A DNA stretch of 64,000 nucleotides from CAYFZO01 sp964347615 (GTDB taxonomy: Bacteria; Pseudomonadota; Gammaproteobacteria; Poriferisulfidales; Oxydemutatoraceae). Below, piece by piece: positions 46,586 through 54,159 of the stretch (positions are counted from its first letter, which is position 1; each line of letters begins with the position of its first letter). The position numbers and the translations under genes were made by a program. A model generated the notes under the pieces. It was not told the origin of the DNA. It saw nothing but the letters and a program-made list of their open reading frames with translations, and made no database searches. The DNA lies in assembly GCA_964347615.1 (NCBI GenBank), contig CAYFZO010000011.1, positions 1 to 64,000 of the forward strand, in the 5' to 3' direction.

Positions 46586-46608
46586 CGTCTTGCCGCTTGT
46601 CTCCTCGG

Positions 46609-47550
46609 TTATTTGGCGGCGATCGCGTCGGCGGTGCGCACGACGTTTTCGGCCATGCGCGCCGACGCGGCGTCGATCATCTTGCCGTCGAGCGACGCCG
46701 CGCCGCGTCCTTCACGCGCCGCTTTGTCGAGCTCCTCGAGGATTCTGCGCGCCTTCTCGACCTCGGCGGGCGGCGGCGAGAACACCTCGTTCGCCAATTC
46801 GATCTGTGACGGGTGGATCGCCCATTTGCCTTCGACGCCGAGCGCCGCGGCGCGTTTCGCCGCGAGCACGTAGCCGTCGGGGTCCTTGAAGTCGCCGAAC
46901 GGCCCGTCTATCGGGCGCAATCCGTAGGCGCGGCAGGCGACGGTCATGCGGCTGATCGCCGCGTGCCACTGGTCACCCGGATAGTCGGGATTGAGCCCGC
47001 CGATGTTGACCGTGCGCGCACGGTTGCTCGCCGCGTAATCGGCGACGCCGAAGTGCAGGGCTTCGAGGCGGTCGCCGCGCGCCGCGGCGATTGCTTCGAC
47101 GTTGGCCATGCCGAGCGCGGTTTCGATCAGTGCTTCAAGTCCGATGCGGTGCTTGAGCTTCATCGCTTCTTCGATCTGGGTCACCATCATGTCCACTGCG
47201 TAGAGGTCGGCCGGTACGCCGACCTTCGGGGCGAGTATCGTGTCGAGGTGTTCGCCGGCTTGCTCGACCACGTCCACCACGTCGCGGTACATGTAATGCG
47301 TGTCAAGACCGTTGATGCGCACCGAAACCGTTTTGCCGGCGCCTTTCCAGTCGAGGTCGTTGAGCGCCTCGATCGCGTTCTTGCGCGCTTGGGGCTTGTC
47401 GTCGGGTGCGACCGCGTCTTCAAGATCGAGGAAGACGTAGTCGGCGTCCGACTTCAGCGCCTTTTCCATCATTCCGGGGTTGGACGCCGGCACCGCGAGT
47501 TCGCTGCGTTGCACGCGGGCGGTTGCGGGTTCGTATCGGGTGTGGCTCAT
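46609..47550 (-). CDS. mcl: Malyl-CoA lyase
   Basis: Splits malyl-CoA into acetyl-CoA and glyoxylate, returning glyoxylate to the serine cycle. A 313-residue CitE-like TIM barrel: LAVPASNPGMMEKAL (CoA site), FLDLEDAVAPDDK (metal Asp/Glu), ALIETALGMANV, LHFGVADYAAS, and GKWAIHPSQI. It begins 22 bp after the aminotransferase gene. The acetyl-CoA released needs a glyoxylate regeneration route; neither isocitrate lyase nor ethylmalonyl-CoA genes are in the window. Confidence 0.94.
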   Translation of the reverse strand: MSHTRYEPATARVQRSELAVPASNPGMMEKALKSDADYVFLDLEDAVAPDDKPQARKNAIEALNDLDWKGAGKTVSVRINGLDTHYMYRDVVDVVEQAGEHLDTILAPKVGVPADLYAVDMMVTQIEEAMKLKHRIGLEALIETALGMANVEAIAAARGDRLEALHFGVADYAASNRARTVNIGGLNPDYPGDQWHAAISRMTVACRAYGLRPIDGPFGDFKDPDGYVLAAKRAAALGVEGKWAIHPSQIELANEVFSPPPAEVEKARRILEELDKAAREGRGAASLDGKMIDAASARMAENVVRTADAIAAK

Positions 47551-47572
47551 GGTCTTGCCTCGGTTGCGCCGA

Positions 47573-48796
47573 TCAACGGCTCTTCTTCTTCGGTGCGGGC
47601 TTCTTTTTCGCCGCGGACTTCTTCTTCGGCACCGAGGAGCCGCGGAAGTGTTCCTCCGCGGCGGCGACGCCGACGCCGGCGGTGATTCTCATGCCCGCGT
47701 CGCGCATCGCCATTTCGGTGCCCGCAATCGCCGCGAGGATGGACAGCTCGTTGTGGTCTCCGAGGTGGCCGATGCGGAACACCTTGCCCGCCAGCTGCGA
47801 AAGCCCCGCGCCGAGCGAGAGGTTGTAGCGGTGGTAGGCGATATCTATGACCTTGCGCGCGTCCCGGCTGGGCGGCACCACGATTGCCGTCACCGTGTCC
47901 GAATGCCACTTCGGTTCTTTCGCGCAGGTTTTCAGGCCCCACGCCCAAATCGCCTGGCGCACCCCTTCGGCGAGGTGGTGGTGGCGTCTGAAGATTTGGG
48001 TGAGTCCTTCCTCGAGCAGCAGTTCCAGTGATTTTTTCAGCCCGTAGAGCAACGGGATCGAAGGCGTGTAGGGGAAGAATCCGTCCTTGTTGGTTGCGAT
48101 GTGGTCTTCGACGTCGAGATAGCATCTTGCGCACTTCGCTTTTTTCCTGGCGCGCAACGCCCTGCGACTGAAACACGTGAGCGCGAGTCCCGCGGGCAAC
48201 ATGAACCCTTTTTGCGAACCGCTCACCGCGACGTCCACTTTCCACTCGTCCATGCGGAAGTCTATGCTCGCAATCGAACTGACCCCGTCCACGTAGAGCA
48301 TCGCCGGGTGTTTGGCTTGATCGAGCACGCGCCTCACGCCGCGCACGTCGCTGGTCACGCCGGTCGCGGTCTCGTTCTGGCACACCATCACGCCTTTGAT
48401 TTTGTGGCGGACGTCTTCCTTGAGGCGTTTTTTGAGCTTGTCCAGCGGAAAGCCCGTGCCCCACGGCTCGTCGAAGAACTCGACGTCGAGACCGATGCGC
48501 TGAGCGAGGTCTATCCACAGATGGCTGAACTGCCCGAAACGGGCGGTCAGCACCTTGTCCCCCGGCGACAGGGTGTTCGTCAGTGCGACTTCCCATCCGG
48601 CGGTGCCCGACCCCGGAAAGATGAACGACTGTCCTTTTTCGGTCTTGAAGATTTGGTTGAGCCCCTTGAACAACGGTTTTGTCAGCTTGTGCATGTCGGG
48701 GCGGCGATGGTCCTCCTGCGGAACCCTCATCGCGTTGTCGATGGACGCCGGGAGATTGGTCGGCCCCGGCACGTATAGAAAGTTGCGTCCTGGCAT
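47573..48796 (-). CDS. sgaA: Serine-glyoxylate aminotransferase with Lys-rich C-terminal tail
   Basis: Transfers the amino group of serine to glyoxylate, giving hydroxypyruvate and glycine. A class V PLP aminotransferase of 407 residues: N-terminal FLYVPGPTNLP, PGSGTAGWEVAL, the PLP lysine in SGSQKGFMLP near 197, and HLGDHNELSIL. After the conserved end (GVGVAAAEEHF) there is a tail of about 24 residues built from KKKSAA/KKPAP units, reminiscent of histone H1-like tails and not part of the enzyme fold. It heads the sga-mcl-mtkA-mtkB-hprA-ppc group. Confidence 0.94.
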   Translation of the reverse strand: MPGRNFLYVPGPTNLPASIDNAMRVPQEDHRRPDMHKLTKPLFKGLNQIFKTEKGQSFIFPGSGTAGWEVALTNTLSPGDKVLTARFGQFSHLWIDLAQRIGLDVEFFDEPWGTGFPLDKLKKRLKEDVRHKIKGVMVCQNETATGVTSDVRGVRRVLDQAKHPAMLYVDGVSSIASIDFRMDEWKVDVAVSGSQKGFMLPAGLALTCFSRRALRARKKAKCARCYLDVEDHIATNKDGFFPYTPSIPLLYGLKKSLELLLEEGLTQIFRRHHHLAEGVRQAIWAWGLKTCAKEPKWHSDTVTAIVVPPSRDARKVIDIAYHRYNLSLGAGLSQLAGKVFRIGHLGDHNELSILAAIAGTEMAMRDAGMRITAGVGVAAAEEHFRGSSVPKKKSAAKKKPAPKKKSR

Positions 48797-49113
48797 GTTT
48801 GTTTTCCTAGTGTTTGGTTAAGTCAGTGTTGATGGTTCCGCCGGCAGTGGCCGGGCGAGAACGGCGATTATGCCGCAAGCGGCGGTTGGGGGCACCCCCC
48901 ATAATGCAATGAATTTAATTTATTGCGCGTCAGCCGGTTCGTGCAAACAACGCTCCGCGGGATTCCTCATCCGAGACGGTCGTTTCGCTGATTTTTCTGG
49001 TTCGCTGCGTCGGAACCCGCGTTCCATCCGGCAGAAGCGGGAATTATGCCGCAAGTGGCGGTTCAAGGCATCCCCCCGGCGGGGATGTTCGTCCCGCTCG
49101 GGCGTCCGGGCGT
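48797..49113 (-). repeat. Control region before sgaA with a duplicated 37-bp element
   Basis: No gene. Segments 48864-48900 and 49040-49077 are about 80 percent alike, sharing ATTATGCCGCAAG and a run of C at the end, 176 bp apart in the same orientation. Between them is an AT-rich patch near 48901-48925. This should hold the promoter of the serine-cycle group, which reads leftward; no firm -35/-10 pair could be fixed. Confidence 0.55.
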
Positions 49114-49998
49114 TCAGACTGCGCCCTGCATTTTCGCCGCCGTCAGCGTGTTTTCGATCAGGCAGGCGACGGTTGTCGGGCCGGTGCCGCCCGGCATCGG
49201 GCTGATGCAGCCCGCGACCTCGGACACCTCCTCGAACGCGACGTCGCCGCGTATGCCTTTGTCGGTGTGGGTGACCCCGACGTCAATCACGGCGGCGCCG
49301 GGTTTGACGCAGTCGGCGGTAATCAGCCCGGGTGCGCCGGTCGCGGCAATCAGGACGTCGGCCGTACGGCAGGTTTCGTTCAGCGCCCGGGTGCGCGAAT
49401 GACACACCATCGGCGTCGCGTCAACGCCCTTGCGCGCCAGCAGCAGGGCTTGCGGCAGCCCGACCAGGTACGAGCGCCCGACGATGACCGCGCGCCGGCC
49501 CGAGGTCGGGACGTCGTAGTGTTCGAGGATGCGCATCACCCCGAGCGGCGTGCACGGCACGAGTCCCGGTGCACCGCAAGTCAACGCGCCGAGGTTGGCG
49601 CAGGTCAGCCCGTCCACGTCTTTCTCCGGCGGCAGGATTTCCAGGGCGGCGCGTGCGTCGAGGCCGTCGGGCAGCGGCAGTTGCAACAGGATGCCGTGCA
49701 CCGAGTCGTCGTTCGCAAGTTCGGTGAGCCGTCGTTCGAGCTGGGCTTGGGTCGTGTCGTCGGGCATCTCGATCAGCCGAGGCGTCAACCCGGCGGCTTT
49801 GGCGCGCTTGGTCTTCAGGTTGACGTAGAGCTTGCTCGGCGCGTTCTCGCCGACCAGCACGGTGGTGAGCGTAATCGCCGGGCTGCCGGCGTTTTTGAGT
49901 TGTTCGGCGACGCGCGCTTGAATCTTGTCGGCGACTGCGTTGCCGTCGAGAATCTTTGCGCTTTGGGCAGCCGAGGCCGCGGTCGCCGGGCGGGTCAT
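49114..49998 (-). CDS. folD: Bifunctional methylene-H4folate dehydrogenase / methenyl-H4folate cyclohydrolase
   Basis: Interconverts 5,10-methylene- and 10-formyl-tetrahydrofolate. The 294 residues carry the catalytic Tyr/Lys region YVNLKTKRAKAAG, LQLPLPDG, VGRSYLVGLP for NADP, and PGGTGPTTVA. In many serine-cycle methylotrophs MtdA and Fch do this job, so FolD appears to fill the folate branch here. It follows ftr by 15 bp. A Cys-rich stretch (GALTCGAPGLVPCTP) is within the normal fold. Confidence 0.94.
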   Translation of the reverse strand: MTRPATAASAAQSAKILDGNAVADKIQARVAEQLKNAGSPAITLTTVLVGENAPSKLYVNLKTKRAKAAGLTPRLIEMPDDTTQAQLERRLTELANDDSVHGILLQLPLPDGLDARAALEILPPEKDVDGLTCANLGALTCGAPGLVPCTPLGVMRILEHYDVPTSGRRAVIVGRSYLVGLPQALLLARKGVDATPMVCHSRTRALNETCRTADVLIAATGAPGLITADCVKPGAAVIDVGVTHTDKGIRGDVAFEEVSEVAGCISPMPGGTGPTTVACLIENTLTAAKMQGAV

Positions 49999-50013
49999 GG
50001 TTCGGTCGGGAAT

Positions 50014-50943
50014 TCAGGCGTCGCGTGCCGGTTGCTTGTCCGGATGCAAGTAGATGAAGCTTTTGCCGAGGCGTCCCCCGTAGTTGCCCGCGGAGATCAT
50101 CGTCAGTCCGGGAGTGTCTTTCGACGCGGCGATCGCCGCCTGAGTCGCCTCGATGATGCAGTCCATATCGCGGCCGTTCATGATGATTTCCATCACCGAG
50201 TTGACGCCGTCGGGCAGTCCGCCTTCGACGTCCGGCTCGTCCTGCAGCAGCGGGCAGAACTTCTCGTAGGTGCTCGCGACGGTGAAATCGTACTTGCTGC
50301 CGGCTTTCGAGCCGCTGCCGGCGACGCCGCCGGGGAAGGTCGTGATTACGCCCGCCACCGGCAGGATTGCCTCGACGCCTTTCTCGGCCGCCGCGAGCGC
50401 CGGGTCCACGTCTTCGCCGAAGAACCACAGGTTGCCCCCCATCAGCCCGTCGGCGTAGCCGAGGCGCCGGTCGAGGATGAACTCGCCGCCGAGAATCGGG
50501 ATCCACCACATCTTCCGTCCGAAACGCTCGACGCGCTTCTGGCGGCCGTTGCCGAAATAAGCGACCTTGCGTCCCATCCGGTAGTAGTCCTCGGAGTCGA
50601 TCAAGTTGAAACACGCCGCGGTCGGGCAGGTCAGCACGTTCTGGCTGATGCGTACCAGCGCGGCTTTTTCGAGCCGCTCGACGCGGTCTTTCCAGAACCG
50701 CGGCACGTGCAGTTGGACCACGGCGCCGGGGCGTCCGTCGGGCGTCTTGAAGCTTTCGTCGCCGCCGCGGCCGACGTAGCGGTCGAGACCGCCCTCGCAG
50801 TCGCACAGGATCGAGCTCGACGCGTTGCCGGTGCAGGCGTTGACCGCGTGATCGAGCCAGACGCGGTTTTTCGCCGTGATCAAAAACTCGACGTGAATGC
50901 TCTTGAACGCTTCGGCGTAAGTGTCGTCAACGACGGCGCTCAT
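50014..50943 (-). CDS. Formylmethanofuran:tetrahydromethanopterin formyltransferase (Ftr/FhcD type)
   Basis: A 309-residue homologue of the enzyme that moves formyl groups between tetrahydromethanopterin and methanofuran in methanogens and methylotrophs. Readable matches to the family: DTYAEAFKS, CTGNASSSILCDCEGG, TPDGRPGAVVQ, NVLTCPTAACFNLID, KVAYFGNGRQ, GEFILDRRLGYADGLMGGN, TTFPGGVAGSGSK and ISAGNYGGRLGKSFIYL. No fhcA, fhcB or fhcC is nearby. Its ATG at 50943 overlaps the stop of the cyclo-ligase gene by one base (TGATG) and folD follows by 15 bp, so it is embedded in a folate operon. Cytoplasmic; the true pterin substrate is open. Confidence 0.88.
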   Translation of the reverse strand: MSAVVDDTYAEAFKSIHVEFLITAKNRVWLDHAVNACTGNASSSILCDCEGGLDRYVGRGGDESFKTPDGRPGAVVQLHVPRFWKDRVERLEKAALVRISQNVLTCPTAACFNLIDSEDYYRMGRKVAYFGNGRQKRVERFGRKMWWIPILGGEFILDRRLGYADGLMGGNLWFFGEDVDPALAAAEKGVEAILPVAGVITTFPGGVAGSGSKAGSKYDFTVASTYEKFCPLLQDEPDVEGGLPDGVNSVMEIIMNGRDMDCIIEATQAAIAASKDTPGLTMISAGNYGGRLGKSFIYLHPDKQPARDA

Positions 50944-51575
50944 CAACCTCTTCCCTTGCCCGTGTAGACGTCTTTCTCGGTAATCACTTTGTCCATGAAG
51001 ACGTCGTGCGGCCCGACCAGGATCTCGTCGAACAGCTGCGACTCGTAGCAGATTGCAATCAAGGGGCAGTCGGGGCGAACCCTTTCGAGCAGGCGGTCGT
51101 AATACCCTTGACCGTTGCCCATGCGTCCGCCGTTGCGGTCGAAGCCGACGCCCGGCACCATCACGAGGTCCAAAGCCTCAGGCTCGACTTCCTTCTCGGG
51201 GTCGCCCCAGCGGTCGCGCGGCGGCTCCAGGATGTTCCACTTGCCGACGATCAGCTCGTCGAAGTCGTCGAGGCGCCACAAGCCGAGTTTGTTTTCGCCG
51301 TTTTCATCTTCGGTGCAGTAGGGGACGATGATTTTCTTGCCGGAGGTTTCGATTTCCTTTTGCAGGTGCGGCTTGGTGCGGGTCTCGGAGCGGCAGTCGA
51401 TGTACCACATCGCCACCGAGGCGGCTTGGTATTCGGGCAGTCGGATGAACTTCTCACAGATTGTCGCGCTGATTTCGTCTTTGTTCTCTTGGGCCTTTCG
51501 TGCGTCGTACGCTTGACGGCGCATCTTGTTTTTTTTCTCCATCAACGCTTCGAGTTGTTGCGGCGTCAGTGACAT
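50943..51575 (-). CDS. 5-formyltetrahydrofolate cyclo-ligase
   Basis: Recovers 5-formyl-tetrahydrofolate, a dead-end inhibitor of folate enzymes, as methenyl-tetrahydrofolate using ATP. The 210 residues show KKNKMRRQAYDARK, a WYIDCRSETRTKP substrate region, VMVPGVGFDRNGGRMGNGQGYYDRLL (the family signature) and AICYESQLF. ATG 51575 has GGAGG about 10 bp upstream; the frame extends further but without support. First gene of the cyclo-ligase/ftr/folD operon. Confidence 0.92.
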   Translation of the reverse strand: MSLTPQQLEALMEKKNKMRRQAYDARKAQENKDEISATICEKFIRLPEYQAASVAMWYIDCRSETRTKPHLQKEIETSGKKIIVPYCTEDENGENKLGLWRLDDFDELIVGKWNILEPPRDRWGDPEKEVEPEALDLVMVPGVGFDRNGGRMGNGQGYYDRLLERVRPDCPLIAICYESQLFDEILVGPHDVFMDKVITEKDVYTGKGRG

Positions 51576-51919
51576 TTTGTGTGGTCCTCCGGGTGGTTTG
51601 GTTCGGCGACGGCAATCATAAAGCCGGGAATTATATACGATGAGCCCCAAGGACTCTCGCATCAATTTGACGCTTCACGGGCCGATCAACGTCGCCGTCT
51701 CCACGTCCGGTTGCCCCATTACCGTAACGGATTGTGCGGTGTGTCTTCACGTTCTTATTTTACTATCTGCTCATCAAGCCCTTGCGGGTTAAAGCCTTGG
51801 GGCATAAGGGTATATAAATCCCTAACCAATCCCGGCGGAAGGGACAAACACCTGTATGGGTTGCGGCTCGTTCAGCGCCCGATACGAACTCCGGGGAATC
51901 ACGTCGCGGCACCGGAAAG
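51576..51919 (-). other. Non-coding region between nadB and the cyclo-ligase gene
   Basis: No gene. It is AT-rich around 51730-51830. A 21-bp segment starting GTATATAAATCCCTAACC (51810-51830) recurs with 18 of 21 matches at 53795-53815, on the other side of nadB and in the same orientation. The cyclo-ligase operon promoter should lie at 51580-51650; no consensus was fixed. Confidence 0.4.
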
Positions 51920-53569
51920 TCAGGAAGTTCGGCGTTCGCCGGCTCTTTGCGGTGGCGTCAGCACGGTGCTTTTGCCGTCGAGCGCGGGGTCGGTCTCGGG
52001 ATAGTTCTGCATGTAGTGCAAGCCGCGGCTTTCGCGCCGGGACAACGCCGAGTTCACGATCAGGCTCGCGACGGTAATCAGGTTGCGCAGCTCGATGAAG
52101 TCGCCGGTGACGCGAAACCGCCGGTAATGCTCGTCGACCTCGGCGAGCAGCAGCTCGATGCGTCGCTGTGCCCGTTGCAGGCGTTTCTCGGTTCGTACCA
52201 CGCCGACGTAGTCCCACGTCACGCGGCGCAGTTCTTTCCAGCTGTGCGAGATAACGACTTCCTCGTCGGATTCGGTGACGCGGCTTTCGTCCCAGTCGGG
52301 GATCGTCGTCGGTACGCGCGGCGCGGCGCGTGCCGCGAGGTCCTCCGCGACGAACTTGGCGAGCGCGACGCACTCGAGCAGCGAGTTGCTGGCCATGCGG
52401 TTGGCGCCGTGCAGTCCGGTGCAGGCGGTCTCGCCGACGGCGTACAGTCCGTCGAGGTCGGTGCGCCCCCTGAGGTCGGTCATCACGCCTCCGCAGATGT
52501 AATGCGCGGCGGGTACCACCGGTGCCGGTTGCTTGGTGACGTCGCAGCCGAGCTCGAGGCAGCGCCGGTAAATCGAGGGGAAGCGCGAAGTGATGAACTC
52601 GGCCGGGCGATGCGAAATATCGAGATAAACGCAGTCTATGCCGAGGCGTTTCATCTCGTGGTCTATGCTGCGGGCGACGACGTCGCGCGGCGCGAGGGCG
52701 CCGCGAGGGTCGAAACGATACATGAATTCACTGCCGTCCGGCAGCAGTAGTTTGGCGCCTTCGCCGCGTAAGGTTTCGCTCAAGAGGAAGGATTTCGCCT
52801 GCGGGTGGAACAGGCAGGTCGGGTGAAACTGGATGAATTCCATGTTGGCGACGCGGCAACCCGTGCGCCACGCCATTGCGATACCGTCGCCGGTGGCACC
52901 GTCGGGGTTGCTGGTGTAGAGATAGACCTTGCCCGCGCCGCCGGTTGCGAGCACCGTCGCGCCGGCGGTAAAGCGCAGGATTTTGCCGCTGCGCGCCGGG
53001 TCTTCCGTCTGCAGAACGTAGGCACCGAAGCAGGTGCCGCCGTCGGTGATCAAATCCACCGCAATCGCGTTGGGGACGATTTCGACGTTGTCGCGCTCGC
53101 GGACTTTGCCGAACAGCGAGTTCTGGATCACCTCGCCGGTGCGGTCGTCGCTGTGTACGACCCTGCGGTGGCTGTGCCCGCTTTCGCGGGTGAGGTGGAG
53201 GAGGTCCCGGTCGTCGTCGTTCCGGGTGAAGTGCACGCCCGTCTCTTGCAGCCAGCGGATCATCCGCGGCCCCTCCTCGACGACTTTCTGCACCACTTCG
53301 CGTGAACATAGCCCGGCGCCGACGTTCATCGTGTCCTCGACGTGGGCTTGCAGCGAATCACCGTCGCTGAGCACCGCGGAGATGCCGCCCTGGGCGTAGT
53401 AGGTGTTGCTTTGTGACGCGTCGCCCTTGAGCAGCAAGCGCACCGCCAGGGTTTCGGGCAGTCGCAGCGCGAGGCTCAGGCCCGCGGCGCCGCCGCCGAT
53501 GATGAGTACGTCGCAGTCGCCGGCGCGACCGGCGGCAGTCCGTGCCGAAGCGGTTGAATCAGGCGTCAT
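51920..53569 (-). CDS. nadB: L-aspartate oxidase
   Basis: A flavoprotein oxidising L-aspartate to iminoaspartate, the substrate of NadA. The 549 residues start with an N-terminal FAD loop (VLIIGGGAAGLSLAL), then TYYAQGGISAVL, the active-site EFIQFHPTC and HYICGGVMTDL, and the second FAD contact LHGANRMASNSLLE. The C-terminal three-helix domain is complete. It appears to be transcribed alone; a promoter-like pair lies immediately before its ATG. Confidence 0.96.
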   Translation of the reverse strand: MTPDSTASARTAAGRAGDCDVLIIGGGAAGLSLALRLPETLAVRLLLKGDASQSNTYYAQGGISAVLSDGDSLQAHVEDTMNVGAGLCSREVVQKVVEEGPRMIRWLQETGVHFTRNDDDRDLLHLTRESGHSHRRVVHSDDRTGEVIQNSLFGKVRERDNVEIVPNAIAVDLITDGGTCFGAYVLQTEDPARSGKILRFTAGATVLATGGAGKVYLYTSNPDGATGDGIAMAWRTGCRVANMEFIQFHPTCLFHPQAKSFLLSETLRGEGAKLLLPDGSEFMYRFDPRGALAPRDVVARSIDHEMKRLGIDCVYLDISHRPAEFITSRFPSIYRRCLELGCDVTKQPAPVVPAAHYICGGVMTDLRGRTDLDGLYAVGETACTGLHGANRMASNSLLECVALAKFVAEDLAARAAPRVPTTIPDWDESRVTESDEEVVISHSWKELRRVTWDYVGVVRTEKRLQRAQRRIELLLAEVDEHYRRFRVTGDFIELRNLITVASLIVNSALSRRESRGLHYMQNYPETDPALDGKSTVLTPPQRAGERRTS

Positions 53570-53577
53570 GATTCCGA

Positions 53578-53606
53578 ATTACCCGACAAATCGGGAGCAT
53601 AGTCAA
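53578..53606 (-). promoter_or_regulatory. Promoter-like pair directly before nadB
   Basis: On the minus strand a -35 TTGACT (53606-53601) and a -10 GGTAAT (53583-53578) are spaced by 17 bp. The -10 ends 8 bp before the ATG, so use of this promoter would give an essentially leaderless message. Alternative upstream promoters cannot be excluded. Confidence 0.35.
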
Positions 53607-54159
53607 TTATCTAATGGGACTTAAATATACATAAGTTGACAACTTGCATTTTGCAACGGAGCCCTACAGCCCCGTCGATATCCGCCCTCAAATAGGCGGG
53701 TCGGCCTTCGGGAACGGGGCAGCTGGACGTGGAGCCGGCGACGTTGGCCGGGCTATGAAGCGTCGAGTTGATATGGGGGTTCCGGTCAACTTCTGTATAT
53801 AGTTCCCTATCCAATGGGTGCGGGCAAGCGGGGACGCGGCCTTGGTTGTGGCCTTGGGGCCCTTGTCTTTCGCCGCCGACTTTCCCGAGGCGTCTCCCGC
53901 ACCGAGCGAACAAGTCTTCGCCCCCAAGCTCTTTGCTGCCCGTGCCGGCGACGCGTCTGCCCGAGTCGGCTTGCTGCCGGGTGCGGGCAAAAGGGCCGGT
54001 TAAAGGCAGGCGGGTGCAGTTTTCTTGTTATTATGGCGGCAACCCGACGGCATTTCGACGCTTTCGGTGATTTTATCTTCGCGGTGCAACGACGTTTCGG
54101 CGTTCGGACGGGAGTTGCCGTCAAGGGGCCGTCAAGGGGCCGTCGAGGGGAGGAGACGG
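53607..54159 (+). other. Region between nadB and mucD; possible short basic ORF
   Basis: No firmly supported gene. A minus-strand frame at 53688-53990 encodes about 100 residues rich in Ala, Lys and Pro (for example SGKSAAKDKGPKATTKAA), like basic tails of histone-like proteins, but has no recognised domain, ribosome site or homologue I know; opposite frames are also open. Three 11-bp copies of CCGTCAAGGGG-type sequence lie at about 54118-54150 just before mucD. Confidence 0.3.

Noticed and set aside
49267..50967. Plus-strand ORF of 566 codons opposite folD and ftr
   Set aside because: High GC keeps the frame open; the minus strand encodes two well-conserved enzymes with coupled junctions.
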